From Sulfitobacter sp. BSw21498 (GTDB lineage Bacteria; Pseudomonadota; Alphaproteobacteria; Rhodobacterales; Rhodobacteraceae), in the NCBI RefSeq assembly GCF_006064855.1, contig NZ_CP040753.1, positions 558,001 to 622,000 on the forward strand: 64,000 nucleotides of DNA, written 5' to 3'. The stretch's first letter is position 1, and every line of letters starts with the position of its first letter. Positions 28,933 to 38,618 of the stretch are shown here, piece by piece. The notes under the pieces are model-generated. The model was given only the letters and a program-made list of their open reading frames with translations, did not search any database and was not told the origin of the DNA. Both the position numbers and the translations under genes were made by a program.

Positions 28933-29961
28933 ATGACCCATAACATCGCCATTCTTGGTGCTTCCGGCTATACCGGCGCAGAACTTATCCGGCTGATCGC
29001 TGGCCATTCATCGATGCAGATCAAAGCCTTGGGGGCGAACTCTAAGGCGGGGCAAACAATAGCAAAGGTGTTTCCACACCTGCGCCACATGGATCTGCCC
29101 GCCTTGGTCACCATCGACGAGATCGATTTTTCACAGATCGATCTGTGCTTTTGTGCGCTGCCGCATAAAACCAGCCAAGAGGTCATCGCGAACCTGCCCA
29201 AAGACCTCAAGATCGTTGACCTTTCGGCCGATTTCCGGCTGCGCGATCCTGAAGCCTATGCCAAGTGGTACGGCAATCCCCATGCCGCGCTAGAGCAGCA
29301 GAAAGAGGCGGTCTACGGGCTGACCGAATTCTACCGCGAAGAAATCAAATCCGCGCGTTTGGTTGCCGGCACCGGATGTAATGCCGCCACTGGTCAGTTC
29401 GCCCTGCGCCCCTTGATCGAGAAGGGCGTGATCGATCTCGACGATATCATTCTGGACTTGAAATGCGCGGTCTCTGGTGCGGGGCGTTCTTTAAAGGAGA
29501 ATTTGCTGCACGCAGAGCTGTCCGAGGGGTACCACGCCTATGCATTGGGGGGCACGCATCGGCATTTGGGAGAATTCGATCAGGAGTTTTCAGCCATCGC
29601 GGGCCGTCCGGTCAAAGTACAGTTTACCCCGCATCTGTTGCCGGCCAACCGCGGTATTCTGGCGACCGTCTACGTTAAAGGTGAGGCGCAGAAAATCCAC
29701 CAGACGTTGGCCGATGCCTATGACGCCGAGCCTTTTATTGAGGTGCTTCCGTTTGGCGAAGCCCCGAGCACTCGTCATGTTCGCGGGTCGAACTTTTGCC
29801 ATATCGGCGTGGTGGCTGATCGGATTGAAGGGCGCGCAATTGTGGTCGCAGCACTTGATAATTTGACCAAGGGCTCAAGCGGGCAGGCGTTGCAAAACGC
29901 CAATCTGATGCTAGGTATTGACGAGGTCGAGGGGCTGATGATGGCCCCGCTATTTCCCTGA
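28933..29961 (+). CDS. argC: N-acetyl-gamma-glutamyl-phosphate reductase
   Basis: Arginine biosynthesis, NADPH reduction of the acyl phosphate. 342 aa with the nucleotide loop [10 protein letters not shown] near the N-terminus, catalytic Cys149 in GTGCNAATG, and [11 protein letters not shown] and [12 protein letters not shown] downstream. This is the long (type 1) ArgC. ccmE starts 6 bp after its stop, so argC and the ccm genes probably share a transcript. Confidence 0.96.
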   Translation: MTHNIAILGASGYTGAELIRLIAGHSSMQIKALGANSKAGQTIAKVFPHLRHMDLPALVTIDEIDFSQIDLCFCALPHKTSQEVIANLPKDLKIVDLSADFRLRDPEAYAKWYGNPHAALEQQKEAVYGLTEFYREEIKSARLVAGTGCNAATGQFALRPLIEKGVIDLDDIILDLKCAVSGAGRSLKENLLHAELSEGYHAYALGGTHRHLGEFDQEFSAIAGRPVKVQFTPHLLPANRGILATVYVKGEAQKIHQTLADAYDAEPFIEVLPFGEAPSTRHVRGSNFCHIGVVADRIEGRAIVVAALDNLTKGSSGQALQNANLMLGIDEVEGLMMAPLFP

Positions 29962-29967
29962 GGTCTC

Positions 29968-30411
29968 ATGAAAAGTCTTAAAAAGCAGCGACGTATTCAG
30001 GTTATCGGTGTCGCAGTGGTGGCGCTTGTGCTGTCTACCGCGCTGATTGGATACGCCATGCGTGACGGGATCAACTTTTTCCGCGCGCCCAGTCAGGTGA
30101 TCGCAGAGCCGCCCGCCGCGACAGAGGTGTTTCGTATCGGCGGGCTGGTCGAAGAAGGCAGTCTTGTGCGCGGCGATGGCCTGATCATCCGCTTTTCCGT
30201 GACCGATGGCGGCGCGACTGTTCCTGTGACCTACAGCGGTGTGCTGCCCGATCTTTTCGAGGAAAACCAGGGTATGGTCGGTACGGGAAGATACATCAAC
30301 GGAACGTTCGAAGCGACTGAAATCCTTGCTAAACATGATGAAAACTACATGCCAAAAGAAGTCGTGGACGCATTGAAAGAGCAGGGCGTCTACGTGGCCC
30401 CCGAGGGCTGA
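29968..30411 (+). CDS. ccmE: Cytochrome c maturation heme chaperone CcmE
   Basis: Periplasmic, membrane-anchored heme chaperone. 147 aa with a single N-terminal transmembrane helix (about residues 8-28), an OB-fold beta domain, and the covalent heme site His123 with Tyr127 in HDENY. The length is typical. It is the first of the ccm genes here, separated from ccmF by the endolysin and holin genes. Confidence 0.96.
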   Translation: MKSLKKQRRIQVIGVAVVALVLSTALIGYAMRDGINFFRAPSQVIAEPPAATEVFRIGGLVEEGSLVRGDGLIIRFSVTDGGATVPVTYSGVLPDLFEENQGMVGTGRYINGTFEATEILAKHDENYMPKEVVDALKEQGVYVAPEG

Positions 30412-30490
30412 TGCGTACGGCGATGCCGGAATTAATTAACATCTGAACAGCCATTCTTGCAGGGACAAAACTGTAAGAAGGGCCGATTTG

Positions 30491-31102
30491 ATGCAAACTG
30501 TTGAAGAAATTGCCAATTCCATCGTTGCGCGCGAAGGGGGCTTTGTAAATGATCCAGATGATCCGGGTGGGGCGACCAAACATGGTGTCACTATCCATAC
30601 AATGCGCCGTTTGGGGCTTGATTTAAATCGCGATGGCACGGTGAATGTTGCAGATGTTCAAGCGCTTAGCCAAGCTCAGGCGACCGAGATTTTCATCACA
30701 CATTATTTCCACAAACCCAAAATCGCACAGTTGCCCGAACCGTTGCAGCCGTCTGTATTCGATATGTACGTGAACGCTGGCGGCAATGCAGTGAAAATTC
30801 TTCAGCGATTGTTAAGGGATATGGGGTTTGATGTGGCTATAGATGGTGTGCTTGGGCCGCAGACTTTGGGTGCGGCGGGACACGCTTATGCTCAAGCTCC
30901 GGCACAGTTTGTGAACGCCTATGCTGTGGCGCGCCGTAATTATTATTTTGGGCTGGCCGATCAGCGACCGGCAAGTCGCAAATACGCCCGCACGCGGGCT
31001 GGCACGAAAGGGGGATGGATCAAACGCGCAGAGGAATTTATGTCCCCGCAGTATCATTTGAGCCCGCGTGACTTTAACGAAAGGGTCGCAGCATGGCGGT
31101 GA
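30491..31102 (+). CDS. GH108 endolysin (N-acetylmuramidase), gene-transfer-agent type
   Basis: 203 aa, ATG at 30491 behind AGAAGGG. The catalytic glutamate is Glu15 in the signature AREGGFVNDPDDPGG, followed by the peptidoglycan-binding region typical of holin-associated muramidases (DGVLGPQTLGA near residue 117). A canonical EF-hand/dockerin loop sits at residues 44-55 (DLNRDGTVNVAD). There is no signal peptide, so release would depend on the holin gene that overlaps its 3' end by 10 bp. In Rhodobacter capsulatus this pair lyses producer cells to free the gene transfer agent; the same role here is inference. No phage structural genes are nearby. Confidence 0.9.
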   Translation: MQTVEEIANSIVAREGGFVNDPDDPGGATKHGVTIHTMRRLGLDLNRDGTVNVADVQALSQAQATEIFITHYFHKPKIAQLPEPLQPSVFDMYVNAGGNAVKILQRLLRDMGFDVAIDGVLGPQTLGAAGHAYAQAPAQFVNAYAVARRNYYFGLADQRPASRKYARTRAGTKGGWIKRAEEFMSPQYHLSPRDFNERVAAWR

Positions 31103-31668
31103 TTGATAAGGCTTTGGGCCTCGTTTTTGGTGATGGTCGGAATGTTTTGCGGGATACGGTCGAAGTATTCCGCCAGAATGCCGAAAATACCGCTGCGCGT
31201 GATGCGGCCGCGCTAGAGCAGGCGATGGTGCAGTTTGCGGCTGAGTTCAGCGTAGCGCCGGTGGGGCGCTTCGATCGCGTTATGAATGGTGTGAATCGTT
31301 TTCCACGACCGGCCTTAGCGCTTGGAACGTTAGGATTGTTTGTCGCGGCAATGGTCGACCCGGTTTGGTTTGCCAGTCGTATGCAAGGGGTGGCGATGGT
31401 GCCCGATCCGTTGTGGTGGTTACTAGGCGCTGTGGTATCGTTCTACTTTGGCGCGCGGCATCAGGTGAAAACGCAAGAGTTCCAACACTCTATCGCGCGT
31501 ACCATCGCGCAGACACCGGCGGTAATACGGAACATCGAACACCTGAACGCGCTGCAAACTGGTGAGGGACAAATGGAGACCGAAGACGTTGTCCCATTTG
31601 CGTCAAAGGTGGCTCCGGGTGAATCTGACAACGCTGCACTGGACGATTGGCGCAAGGCTGCGGCCTAA
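31093..31668 (+). CDS. Holin of the gene-transfer-agent (3TM) family
   Basis: 191 aa. Two strong hydrophobic segments (about residues 73-96 and 103-124) are separated by a short loop, with charged N- and C-terminal regions; the family (GTA_holin_3TM) is described with three helices. The protein starts inside the endolysin gene (10-bp overlap), which supports coupled expression. It would permeabilise the inner membrane for the muramidase. ccmF follows 92 bp downstream. Confidence 0.85.
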   Translation: MAVIDKALGLVFGDGRNVLRDTVEVFRQNAENTAARDAAALEQAMVQFAAEFSVAPVGRFDRVMNGVNRFPRPALALGTLGLFVAAMVDPVWFASRMQGVAMVPDPLWWLLGAVVSFYFGARHQVKTQEFQHSIARTIAQTPAVIRNIEHLNALQTGEGQMETEDVVPFASKVAPGESDNAALDDWRKAAA

Positions 31669-31760
31669 GGCGCGCCCTGCGACGCTTTGCTGCGCACACT
31701 GACGTGATTTCGGTGTGAATTCCCATGGCAAGGCACCGCACTCCGCCCTATGGTCGCAGG

Positions 31761-33722
31761 ATGATTACAGAGCTCGGACATTTCGCCCTTATACTCGCCT
31801 TTGGTGTCGCCATTGTTCAAATGGTGGTACCCCTTATCGGTGCCCATAAACGCTGGCCGGGGTGGATGGCCGTAGCAGAGCCAGCCGCTGGCGCGCAGTT
31901 CGCGCTGACATTACTGGCATTCGGCGCACTGATGTGGGCCTTTGTAAGCTCCGATTTCTCGCTTCGGCTGGTGGTATTGAACAGCCATTCGATGAAGCCG
32001 ATGTTGTATAAAATCAGCGGCACTTGGGGCAATCACGAAGGCTCAATGTTGCTTTGGGTGTTAATTGTCTCGCTCTTCGGGGCCATGGCCGCGTGGTTCG
32101 GAGGTAACTTACCTCCAACCTTGCGGGCGCGGGTGTTGTCGGTACAGGCTGCGATTGGCGTCGCGTTTTTTGCTTTTATCCTGTTTACCTCTAACCCGTT
32201 CCTGCGTCTCGCCACGCCGCCCTTTGACGGGCAGGATCTGAACCCCCTGCTGCAAGATCCCGGGCTCGCGTTCCACCCGCCGTTTTTGTATCTGGGGTAT
32301 GTCGGGCTTTCGATGACGTTCAGCTTTGCCGTTGCCGCGCTGATCGAGGGGCGTATCGACGCCGCGTGGGGTCGATGGGTACGTCCTTGGACGCTTGCGG
32401 CGTGGATTTTCCTGACCATCGGTATCGCGCTTGGGTCCTGGTGGGCCTATTACGAACTTGGCTGGGGCGGGTTTTGGTTCTGGGATCCCGTTGAAAACGC
32501 GAGCTTTATGCCATGGCTACTGGCGGCAGCACTGCTGCATTCGGCAGTCGTGGTTGAAAAGCGCGAGAGTTTGAAAAGCTGGACAATCCTTTTGGCGATT
32601 CTTGCGTTCGGCTTCTCGTTGATCGGGACGTTTATCGTGCGATCTGGCCTGCTGACCTCGGTCCACGCGTTTGCGAATGACCCTGAACGCGGCGTCTTTA
32701 TCTTGATGATCATGGCATTTTTCATGGGCGGCGCGCTTGTGCTCTTCGCCGCCCGCGCCCGCGCATTAGAGGCGAAAGGCGTATTCAGCATGGTGAGCCG
32801 CGAGTCGGCGCTGCTGGTAAATAACGTCCTGTTGGCCGTCGCTTGTTTTGTGGTTTTCATCGGCACCATGTGGCCGTTGCTGGCAGAAATGTTTTTCGAC
32901 AGAAAATTAAGCGTTGGCCCCCCGTTCTTTAACGCGGCCTTCACACCTTTCATGGTTATGTTGGGTCTGATCCTACCGATTGGGTCAGCGATGCCGTGGA
33001 AACGTGCGGTAATTACGCGCGCACTGAAACCGCTGCGGTATGTGTTTGTCTTGGCAATTGCGATCGGGGCGCTTGCTTATGCGATTCAATCAGGGCGCAG
33101 CTTATTGGGGCCGCTGGGGTTGTTCTTAGGTGCCTGGATTGTGATGGGTACCATTGTCGACCTCTGGGGCCGCACCGGACGCGGTGAGAACCGTCTGCGC
33201 CGGCTTGGCCGATTGCCGCGGGCAGACTGGGGCAAGATGGTGGCCCATGCGGGGCTTGGCGTCACGATGGCAGGGGTCGCTGGCCTTACCGCGTGGTCGA
33301 TGGACGATATCCGCGCGGTGCCGCTGGGTGAATCCTATGACGTGGGGCGTTATACGGTGCAGCTGGATGATGTTAAGCGCAGTCAGGGGCCGAACTATGT
33401 GTCGACCACTGGAAGCGTGACACTGTTTCATGACGGGGCAGAGATCGCGCAACTACGGCCTGAGAAACGGTTCTATCCCGTGGCGCAGATGCCGACAACC
33501 GAGGCTGCGATTGATTATAACCTGCTACGTGACGTCTATGTCGTGATCGGGGATGAACAGGCCGGCGGCGGTTGGGTGGTGCGTACCTATATCAAGCCGC
33601 TGACCAACTGGATTTGGATTGGCTGCGCTCTAATGGCACTTGGTGGGCTACTAAGCCTTTCGGACCGTCGCTACCGCGTCGCGGCGGGGGCGGCAAAAGC
33701 AAAGCAGGTACCAGCGCAATGA
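31761..33722 (+). CDS. ccmF: Heme lyase CcmF
   Basis: Integral membrane subunit of the cytochrome c heme ligation complex (System I). 653 aa from the ATG at 31761, which begins MITELGHFALIL, the usual N-terminus; upstream in-frame codons lack homology. It has many transmembrane helices and the heme-handling WWD motif GWGGFWFWDPVEN near residue 230, with flanking histidines (HPPFLY, HSAVV). A periplasmic domain precedes the last helix. It overlaps ccmH by 4 bp (ATGA). Confidence 0.96.
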   Translation: MITELGHFALILAFGVAIVQMVVPLIGAHKRWPGWMAVAEPAAGAQFALTLLAFGALMWAFVSSDFSLRLVVLNSHSMKPMLYKISGTWGNHEGSMLLWVLIVSLFGAMAAWFGGNLPPTLRARVLSVQAAIGVAFFAFILFTSNPFLRLATPPFDGQDLNPLLQDPGLAFHPPFLYLGYVGLSMTFSFAVAALIEGRIDAAWGRWVRPWTLAAWIFLTIGIALGSWWAYYELGWGGFWFWDPVENASFMPWLLAAALLHSAVVVEKRESLKSWTILLAILAFGFSLIGTFIVRSGLLTSVHAFANDPERGVFILMIMAFFMGGALVLFAARARALEAKGVFSMVSRESALLVNNVLLAVACFVVFIGTMWPLLAEMFFDRKLSVGPPFFNAAFTPFMVMLGLILPIGSAMPWKRAVITRALKPLRYVFVLAIAIGALAYAIQSGRSLLGPLGLFLGAWIVMGTIVDLWGRTGRGENRLRRLGRLPRADWGKMVAHAGLGVTMAGVAGLTAWSMDDIRAVPLGESYDVGRYTVQLDDVKRSQGPNYVSTTGSVTLFHDGAEIAQLRPEKRFYPVAQMPTTEAAIDYNLLRDVYVVIGDEQAGGGWVVRTYIKPLTNWIWIGCALMALGGLLSLSDRRYRVAAGAAKAKQVPAQ

Positions 33723-34171
33723 GGGCGATGGTCCTCGCGCTGATGTTATTGGTTACGCCCGCATGGGCGGTTCAACCAGACGAGGTGCTGTCTGATCCGG
33801 TGTTGGAACAACGCGCTCGGACCTTGTCCAAAGGGTTGCGCTGCCTTGTGTGCCGCAACGAAAGCATCGACGAAAGCAACGCCAGCCTCGCGCGTGATCT
33901 GCGTATCCTGCTGCGCGAGCGTTTGGTCGCAGGCGACACCGATGCAGAGGCGGTGGCCTATATCGTGGACAGATATGGGGAGTATGTGTTGCTCAACCCA
34001 CCTGCGCGCGGGTCGACCTGGGTGCTTTGGGCGGCCGGGCCGCTGATGCTATTGCTTGCAGGCGGGGTCGGGCTTGTCTATCTGCGGGGCCGTGCTCGGA
34101 CCGCGGGCGAAGAACAGGCCCCGCTGAGCGCGAGTGAACAGGCACGTCTGGACGATATTCTAAAAGATTAA
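33719..34171 (+). CDS. ccmH: Cytochrome c maturation thioredoxin-like CcmH
   Basis: 150 aa with a cleavable signal peptide (to about residue 17), the redox pair Cys42/Cys45 in RCLVCRN, a helical domain (NASLARDLRILLRERL), and a C-terminal transmembrane anchor (about 103-122). It keeps apocytochrome c thiols reduced before heme attachment. It starts in the ccmF stop codon (ATGA). No CcmI-type extension is present in this protein. Confidence 0.95.
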   Translation: MRAMVLALMLLVTPAWAVQPDEVLSDPVLEQRARTLSKGLRCLVCRNESIDESNASLARDLRILLRERLVAGDTDAEAVAYIVDRYGEYVLLNPPARGSTWVLWAAGPLMLLLAGGVGLVYLRGRARTAGEEQAPLSASEQARLDDILKD

Positions 34172-34243
34172 CGCGGGGTTGCGCTGGCAGCGCGTGGCCT
34201 TATGGGTAATGTGCAGAAGAAATGTGCAAAAAGGACCCGCGCC

Positions 34244-35020
34244 ATGGACTATCAAACCCTGACCTATGACCTGAACGACGGGCTAGCCGTGGTCACGATG
34301 AACCGCCCGGACAAAATGAATGCGCTCACCACGCAGATGCGGGCCGAGATCGAACACGCGTTTACCCAAGCTGGTAAAGAAGCGCGGTGCGTAGTTATCA
34401 CTGGTGCCGGGCGCGCATTTTGCACCGGCCAGGATCTGAGTGATAGCACCAGCAAGGGATCGCTGGATCTGGAACGGACCTTGCGCGAAGAATATGGCCC
34501 GATGTTGCAGGCGATCACCAACTGCCCCGTGCCAACAATCGCGGCGGTTAATGGTCCGGCGGCAGGGGCAGGGGCGAACCTCGCGCTGGCGACGGACGTG
34601 GTCTTTGCGACGGAATCATCCTATTTTCTTCAAGCGTTTACGCGCATTGGATTGATGCCCGACGCTGGCGGAACGTACACGCTGCCCCGTCAAATGGGCA
34701 CCGCCAAGGCTATGGGCGCAGCCCTGTTTGCGGACAAGATTTCGGCCCGTCAGGCCGATGATTGGGGCATGATCTGGGAAGCCGTTGCCGATGGGGATTT
34801 TGACGCGCATTGGCGTGCCAAAGCAGCGCATCTGGCGCAAGGTCCGACCAGCGCATATGCCGCTGCAAAAAATGCCATCCGTGCCAGCTGGGACAACACG
34901 CTTGAGGATCAGCTGTCGCTGGAGGCGCAGGAGCAGGGCAAATGCGGTCAGTCGCGTGATTTCAAAGAGGGCGTGACCGCCTTCATGCAGAAACGCCCTG
35001 CGTACTTTGAAGGCCGTTAA
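34244..35020 (+). CDS. Enoyl-CoA hydratase/isomerase family protein, PaaG-like
   Basis: 258 aa; the ATG at 34244 has AAGGA eight bases upstream. The crotonase fold is shown by VTMNRPDKMNAL, the oxyanion-hole segment GRAFCTGQDLSD and AVNGPAAGAGANLALATD. The position that is Glu in hydratases reads LMPDAGGTYTLPR, the Asp pattern of the ring-oxepin isomerase PaaG of phenylacetate degradation. No other paa genes are in the window, so the pathway is an inference. It is a single gene, convergent with the small gene at 35026. Confidence 0.85.
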   Translation: MDYQTLTYDLNDGLAVVTMNRPDKMNALTTQMRAEIEHAFTQAGKEARCVVITGAGRAFCTGQDLSDSTSKGSLDLERTLREEYGPMLQAITNCPVPTIAAVNGPAAGAGANLALATDVVFATESSYFLQAFTRIGLMPDAGGTYTLPRQMGTAKAMGAALFADKISARQADDWGMIWEAVADGDFDAHWRAKAAHLAQGPTSAYAAAKNAIRASWDNTLEDQLSLEAQEQGKCGQSRDFKEGVTAFMQKRPAYFEGR

Positions 35021-35025
35021 TCCGT

Positions 35026-35319
35026 CTAGACTGAGCGTTCGACCAGCAACACATCATCGGGGTTGAGGGTCGGGCGCGAGGCGCTTGCTACGACGGCGAC
35101 TGCGATACCGTCTGCCAGCACGGTGTGGACGCTGCCTGACACCTGTTTAACAGTGATCCTGGGCGGCATCTGACCCTTATCGTATACCACCGCAATCTGG
35201 TCACATTTCTGTTGAGTATCGTGCACAAAAGACCCCTGCGGCGCCGGGTGGTGCCGTGCGGTTTTGCAGCTGAGACTGGTCGCGTTATCCCATTGTAGTC
35301 GGGGCCGAGGGTCCTTCAT
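35026..35319 (-). CDS. Small hypothetical protein
   Basis: 97 aa from the ATG at 35319, which has a strong AAGGA seven bases upstream; the open frame extends further but without a ribosome site. The N-terminal part is basic and polar with two cysteines, and the C-terminal half is beta-rich (QIAVVYDKG, RITVKQVSGSVHTV, AVAVVAS, DDVLLVERSV). There is no signal peptide, membrane segment or known motif. It ends 5 bp from the convergent crotonase gene. A candidate promoter with a palindrome lies at 35445-35474. Confidence 0.55.
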   Translation of the reverse strand: MKDPRPRLQWDNATSLSCKTARHHPAPQGSFVHDTQQKCDQIAVVYDKGQMPPRITVKQVSGSVHTVLADGIAVAVVASASRPTLNPDDVLLVERSV

Positions 35320-35444
35320 ACGGTGGTCCTTTCCGCATAGGCGGCGTGAGTCATTTGCGCGACGGTGCGTCTGAAAGGACGCTGTTGTGATGTACTGACG
35401 CTGAACTTGGGGTGATCGCGACACTTGGTCAATGACGTTCGCCC

Positions 35445-35474
35445 ATTATGCGCGGTTTCGAAACAACGATACAA
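35445..35474 (-). promoter_or_regulatory. Candidate promoter with palindromic operator
   Basis: On the minus strand TTGTAT (complement of 35469-35474), 18 bases, CATAAT (complement of 35445-35450). The spacer contains the perfect palindrome GTTTCGAAAC (35455-35464). A near copy, GTTTCGAAAT, lies at 35499-35508 and a weaker one at 35520-35529. The leader to the 97-aa gene would be about 120 nt. Confidence 0.3.
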
Positions 35475-35630
35475 AACCGTCATATTTCGGGCGCGATGGT
35501 TTCGAAATGTTGAAAAGTCTGTCGAAACAGTAGGCTCGAAAAAGGTGCTTTGATCACGCTGGCCCGGTGGTGCCGCAGTGAAACGATTCTCTTTGCGCCG
35601 TTCCTGCGCCCTGTACCCTTGATCAAAACG

Positions 35631-35657
35631 CAAAACGCCCCGCCGTTGGGGCGGGGC
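35631..35657 (-). terminator. Rho-independent terminator of gltA
   Basis: On the minus strand GCCCCGCC (complement of 35650-35657) pairs with GGCGGGGC (complement of 35637-35644) around CCAAC and runs into GTTTTG. It lies 25 bases past the gltA stop. Confidence 0.85.
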
Positions 35658-35681
35658 ATTTAAGATCTAACACACTGGAAA

Positions 35682-36977
35682 TCAGCGCTTTTCGATATCG
35701 ACGTAGTCGCGGGGTGTCTCGCCAAGATACAGCTGACGGGGGCGACCGATTTTCAACTGGGGGTCGCTGATCTGTTCTTTCCACTGGGAAATCCAGCCAA
35801 CGGTCCGTGCCAGTGCAAAGATCGGCGTGAACATGGACGTGGGGAAACCCATCGCTTCGAGGATGATGCCCGAATAGAAATCGACGTTCGGGAACAGCTT
35901 TTTATCTGCGAAGTACGGATCTTCCAGCGCCTGTTTTTCCAGTTCTTTGGCAACCTGCAGGATCGGGTTGTTTTCCACGCCCAGCAGTTCCAGAACCTCG
36001 TCAGCGCTTTCTTTCATCACGGTCGCACGTGGGTCGTGATTTTTGTAGACGCGGTGACCAAAGCCCATCAGGCGGAACGGGTCGTTCTTGTCCTTGGCGC
36101 GGGCGATGAATTCAGGGATGCGGTCCGGCGTGCCGATCTCTTTCAGCATTTCCAGACAGGCCTGGTTTGCGCCGCCATGCGCCGGACCCCAAAGGCAGGC
36201 GATACCCGCTGCGATACACGCAAAGGGGTTCGCGCCCGAGGACGATGCCAGACGCACGGTCGATGTCGATGCGTTCTGTTCGTGGTCCGCGTGCAGGGTA
36301 AAGATACGGTCCATCGCGCGCGACAGGATCGGATCAACCACATAGTCTTCGGCAGGGACGGCGAAACACATGCGCAGGAAGTTACCGGCGTAATCCACAT
36401 CATTGCGCGGATAGATGAACGGCTGGCCGATAGTGTACTTATAGGCCATCGCGGCAATCGTCGGCATTTTTGCAATCAAACGGATCGTCGCCACTTCACG
36501 CTGGTGCGCGTCGTTGATGTCGGTGCTGTCATGATAGAAGGCAGACATCGCGCCGACAACGCCGACCATGATCGCCATTGGGTGCGCATCACGGCGGAAG
36601 CCGCGGAAGAAGTTGATCATTTGCTCGTGGATCATGGTATGGTTGGTGACCAGAGCCTCGAACTCTTCAAGCTGCGTCGCCGACGGAAGCTCGCCGTACA
36701 GCAGCAGATAGCACACCTCGAGGTAGTGGGATTCGCTGGCAAGCTGGTCGATCGGATACCCACGATGCAGCAACACACCTTCGTCTCCGTCAATGAAGGT
36801 GATCGTGCTGTCGCAGGCCGCCGTCGAGGTGAAACCAGGGTCATATGTAAAGACATTCGCCTGGGAGAACAGCTTGCGGATATCCAAAACATCCGGTCCC
36901 GCCGATGGGGAATAGATCGGCAGTTCAAAGCTGTTCCCGTCGATGGTCAACGTTGCGGATTTTGTACTTTCGGCCAT
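35682..36977 (-). CDS. gltA: Citrate synthase
   Basis: First step of the TCA cycle, oxaloacetate + acetyl-CoA to citrate. 431 aa, the hexameric Gram-negative (type II) form with the N-terminal beta domain ([16 protein letters not shown]). Catalytic and binding segments are [29 protein letters not shown] and [14 protein letters not shown]. It is preceded by a 114-bp gap from gltX and followed by its own terminator. Confidence 0.98.
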   Translation of the reverse strand: MAESTKSATLTIDGNSFELPIYSPSAGPDVLDIRKLFSQANVFTYDPGFTSTAACDSTITFIDGDEGVLLHRGYPIDQLASESHYLEVCYLLLYGELPSATQLEEFEALVTNHTMIHEQMINFFRGFRRDAHPMAIMVGVVGAMSAFYHDSTDINDAHQREVATIRLIAKMPTIAAMAYKYTIGQPFIYPRNDVDYAGNFLRMCFAVPAEDYVVDPILSRAMDRIFTLHADHEQNASTSTVRLASSSGANPFACIAAGIACLWGPAHGGANQACLEMLKEIGTPDRIPEFIARAKDKNDPFRLMGFGHRVYKNHDPRATVMKESADEVLELLGVENNPILQVAKELEKQALEDPYFADKKLFPNVDFYSGIILEAMGFPTSMFTPIFALARTVGWISQWKEQISDPQLKIGRPRQLYLGETPRDYVDIEKR

Positions 36978-37091
36978 GAAGTCCCTTCCTATTGTGGTAT
37001 CGACGCGCGTTATGCCGTCGACTGGGGTGGTACCGAGACGGTCCGCCCCTCAGTTATTTTTGTGCATATCAGGAATATGCATTCGCATATT

Positions 37092-38492
37092 TTAGATAGC
37101 TGCATCGTTTAAGCGGGCAAGGCTTTCGTCGCGCCCAAGTACCAGCATCATATCGAAAACTGATGGGGTTGCCGCCCGCCCGGCGAGTGCTGCGCGCAGC
37201 GGCCCCGCCAGTTTGCCAAATTTGGTATCGTGAGCGGCAGCAAAGCCGTTCAGCGCCTCCTCCAGCATTTCTCTATCCCAAGTAACATTCTGCAACTGCG
37301 GCGTCAATTCAGTCAGCATACCACGGGATACATTGTCCAAATGCTTTTGCGCCTTCTCGTCCGGTTGAATGGGGCGTTCAGCGAGGATAAATTCAGCCTT
37401 TTCAAGAAGATCTGGGAATTTCTTCGCGCGTTCCTTTAAGCAATACATGGACCGCTCCAACCCGTCCGCTTGCGAAGATGTGAGCGCGGGCAACCCGGCG
37501 GCGGTCAAATAAGCCTCGATCTCGTGCCGCAATGCAGCATCATCCGCCGCGGCAATATGCTGACCACAGATGTTTTCCAGCTTTTTCAGATCGAACTGCG
37601 CGGGGCTTTTGCGGATACCGTCCAGATCGAACCAGTCCTGCGCCTGTGCGTCGGTAAAGAATTCGTCGTCGCCATGACTCCACCCCAGACGGGCGAGGTA
37701 ATTGCGCATACCGGCGGCAGGGAAGCCCATGGCCTGATATTCCTGCGCACCCAAAGCACCGTGACGTTTCGACAGTTTTTTCCCATCTGCGCCGTGAATC
37801 AGCGGGATGTGGGCCCAGACCGGTACGTCCCAACCCATGGCGTTATAAATCATCATCTGACGCGCGGCATTGTTCAGGTGATCATCCCCGCGAATAACAT
37901 GGGTCACGCCCATGTCGTGGTCATCAACAACAACGGCCAACATGTATACGGGGCTACCGTCCGAACGTAACAGAACCATGTCATCAAGCTGATCATTGCC
38001 GATTACCACATCGCCCTGCACCGCGTCGCGGATAATGGTCTGGCCGGTTTGTGGGGCTTTGATACGCACGACATAAGGGGCGTCGGGATGCGTCTCGGGC
38101 GCGGCATCACGCCACGGGGACTGATACAATGTGCTGCGGCCTTCGGCCTTGGCTTGATCGCGGAAGGCTGCGATTTCTTCCTGCGATGCAAAGCACTTAT
38201 AGGCCTTTCCTTCGGCGAGAAGCTGCAAAGCAACCTCGGCATGGCGGGGCGCGTTTTCGAACTGGCTGACCACATCTCCGTCATGGTCCAGACCCAGCCA
38301 CGCCATGCCCTGCAGAATCGCTGCGGTCGCCTCGGGGGTGTGGCGCTGGCGGTCGGTGTCTTCGATGCGCAGCAGGAACTTTCCGCCACGTCCGCGCGCA
38401 TAAAGCCAGCTGAACAGCGCCGTCCGTGCGCCGCCAATGTGTAGATAGCCGGTAGGAGACGGGGCGAAACGGGTAACGACGGGCGTTGTCAT
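37092..38492 (-). CDS. gltX: Glutamyl-tRNA synthetase
   Basis: Charges tRNA-Glu. 466 aa with the class I HIGH-type motif in [18 protein letters not shown] near residue 8, the KMSKS-type motif KKLSKRHG near 243, and [12 protein letters not shown]. It lacks the zinc-binding cysteines of some GltX forms. Many alphaproteobacteria carry two gltX copies, one acting on tRNA-Gln; which type this is cannot be decided here. It is divergent from comEC. Confidence 0.96.
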   Translation of the reverse strand: MTTPVVTRFAPSPTGYLHIGGARTALFSWLYARGRGGKFLLRIEDTDRQRHTPEATAAILQGMAWLGLDHDGDVVSQFENAPRHAEVALQLLAEGKAYKCFASQEEIAAFRDQAKAEGRSTLYQSPWRDAAPETHPDAPYVVRIKAPQTGQTIIRDAVQGDVVIGNDQLDDMVLLRSDGSPVYMLAVVVDDHDMGVTHVIRGDDHLNNAARQMMIYNAMGWDVPVWAHIPLIHGADGKKLSKRHGALGAQEYQAMGFPAAGMRNYLARLGWSHGDDEFFTDAQAQDWFDLDGIRKSPAQFDLKKLENICGQHIAAADDAALRHEIEAYLTAAGLPALTSSQADGLERSMYCLKERAKKFPDLLEKAEFILAERPIQPDEKAQKHLDNVSRGMLTELTPQLQNVTWDREMLEEALNGFAAAHDTKFGKLAGPLRAALAGRAATPSVFDMMLVLGRDESLARLNDAAI

Positions 38493-38618
38493 GGGCGGAG
38501 GATCCTTTGCAGCAGAAGTTCACGGAAAACGCCCGTTCGGGGTGCCGTTTATCATTTGCTAACTCCTTTGGAGATAGCGTTACCGACTATCTACCCAGTG
38601 CAGAGAACGGGGGCAAGT

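Larger units (their letters stand above)
35320..35681. other. Intergenic region upstream of the 97-aa gene
   Basis: 362 bases without a supported gene. It contains the ribosome site of the 97-aa gene, three TCGA-centred palindromic elements (around 35459, 35503 and 35523), a candidate promoter, and the gltA terminator at the right end. I see nothing else in it. Confidence 0.6.

Noticed and set aside
30432..30440. TTAATTAAC before the endolysin as a CtrA half-site
   Set aside because: Only a partial match to the CtrA motif (TTAA-N7-TTAA), too short to support a regulator call by itself.
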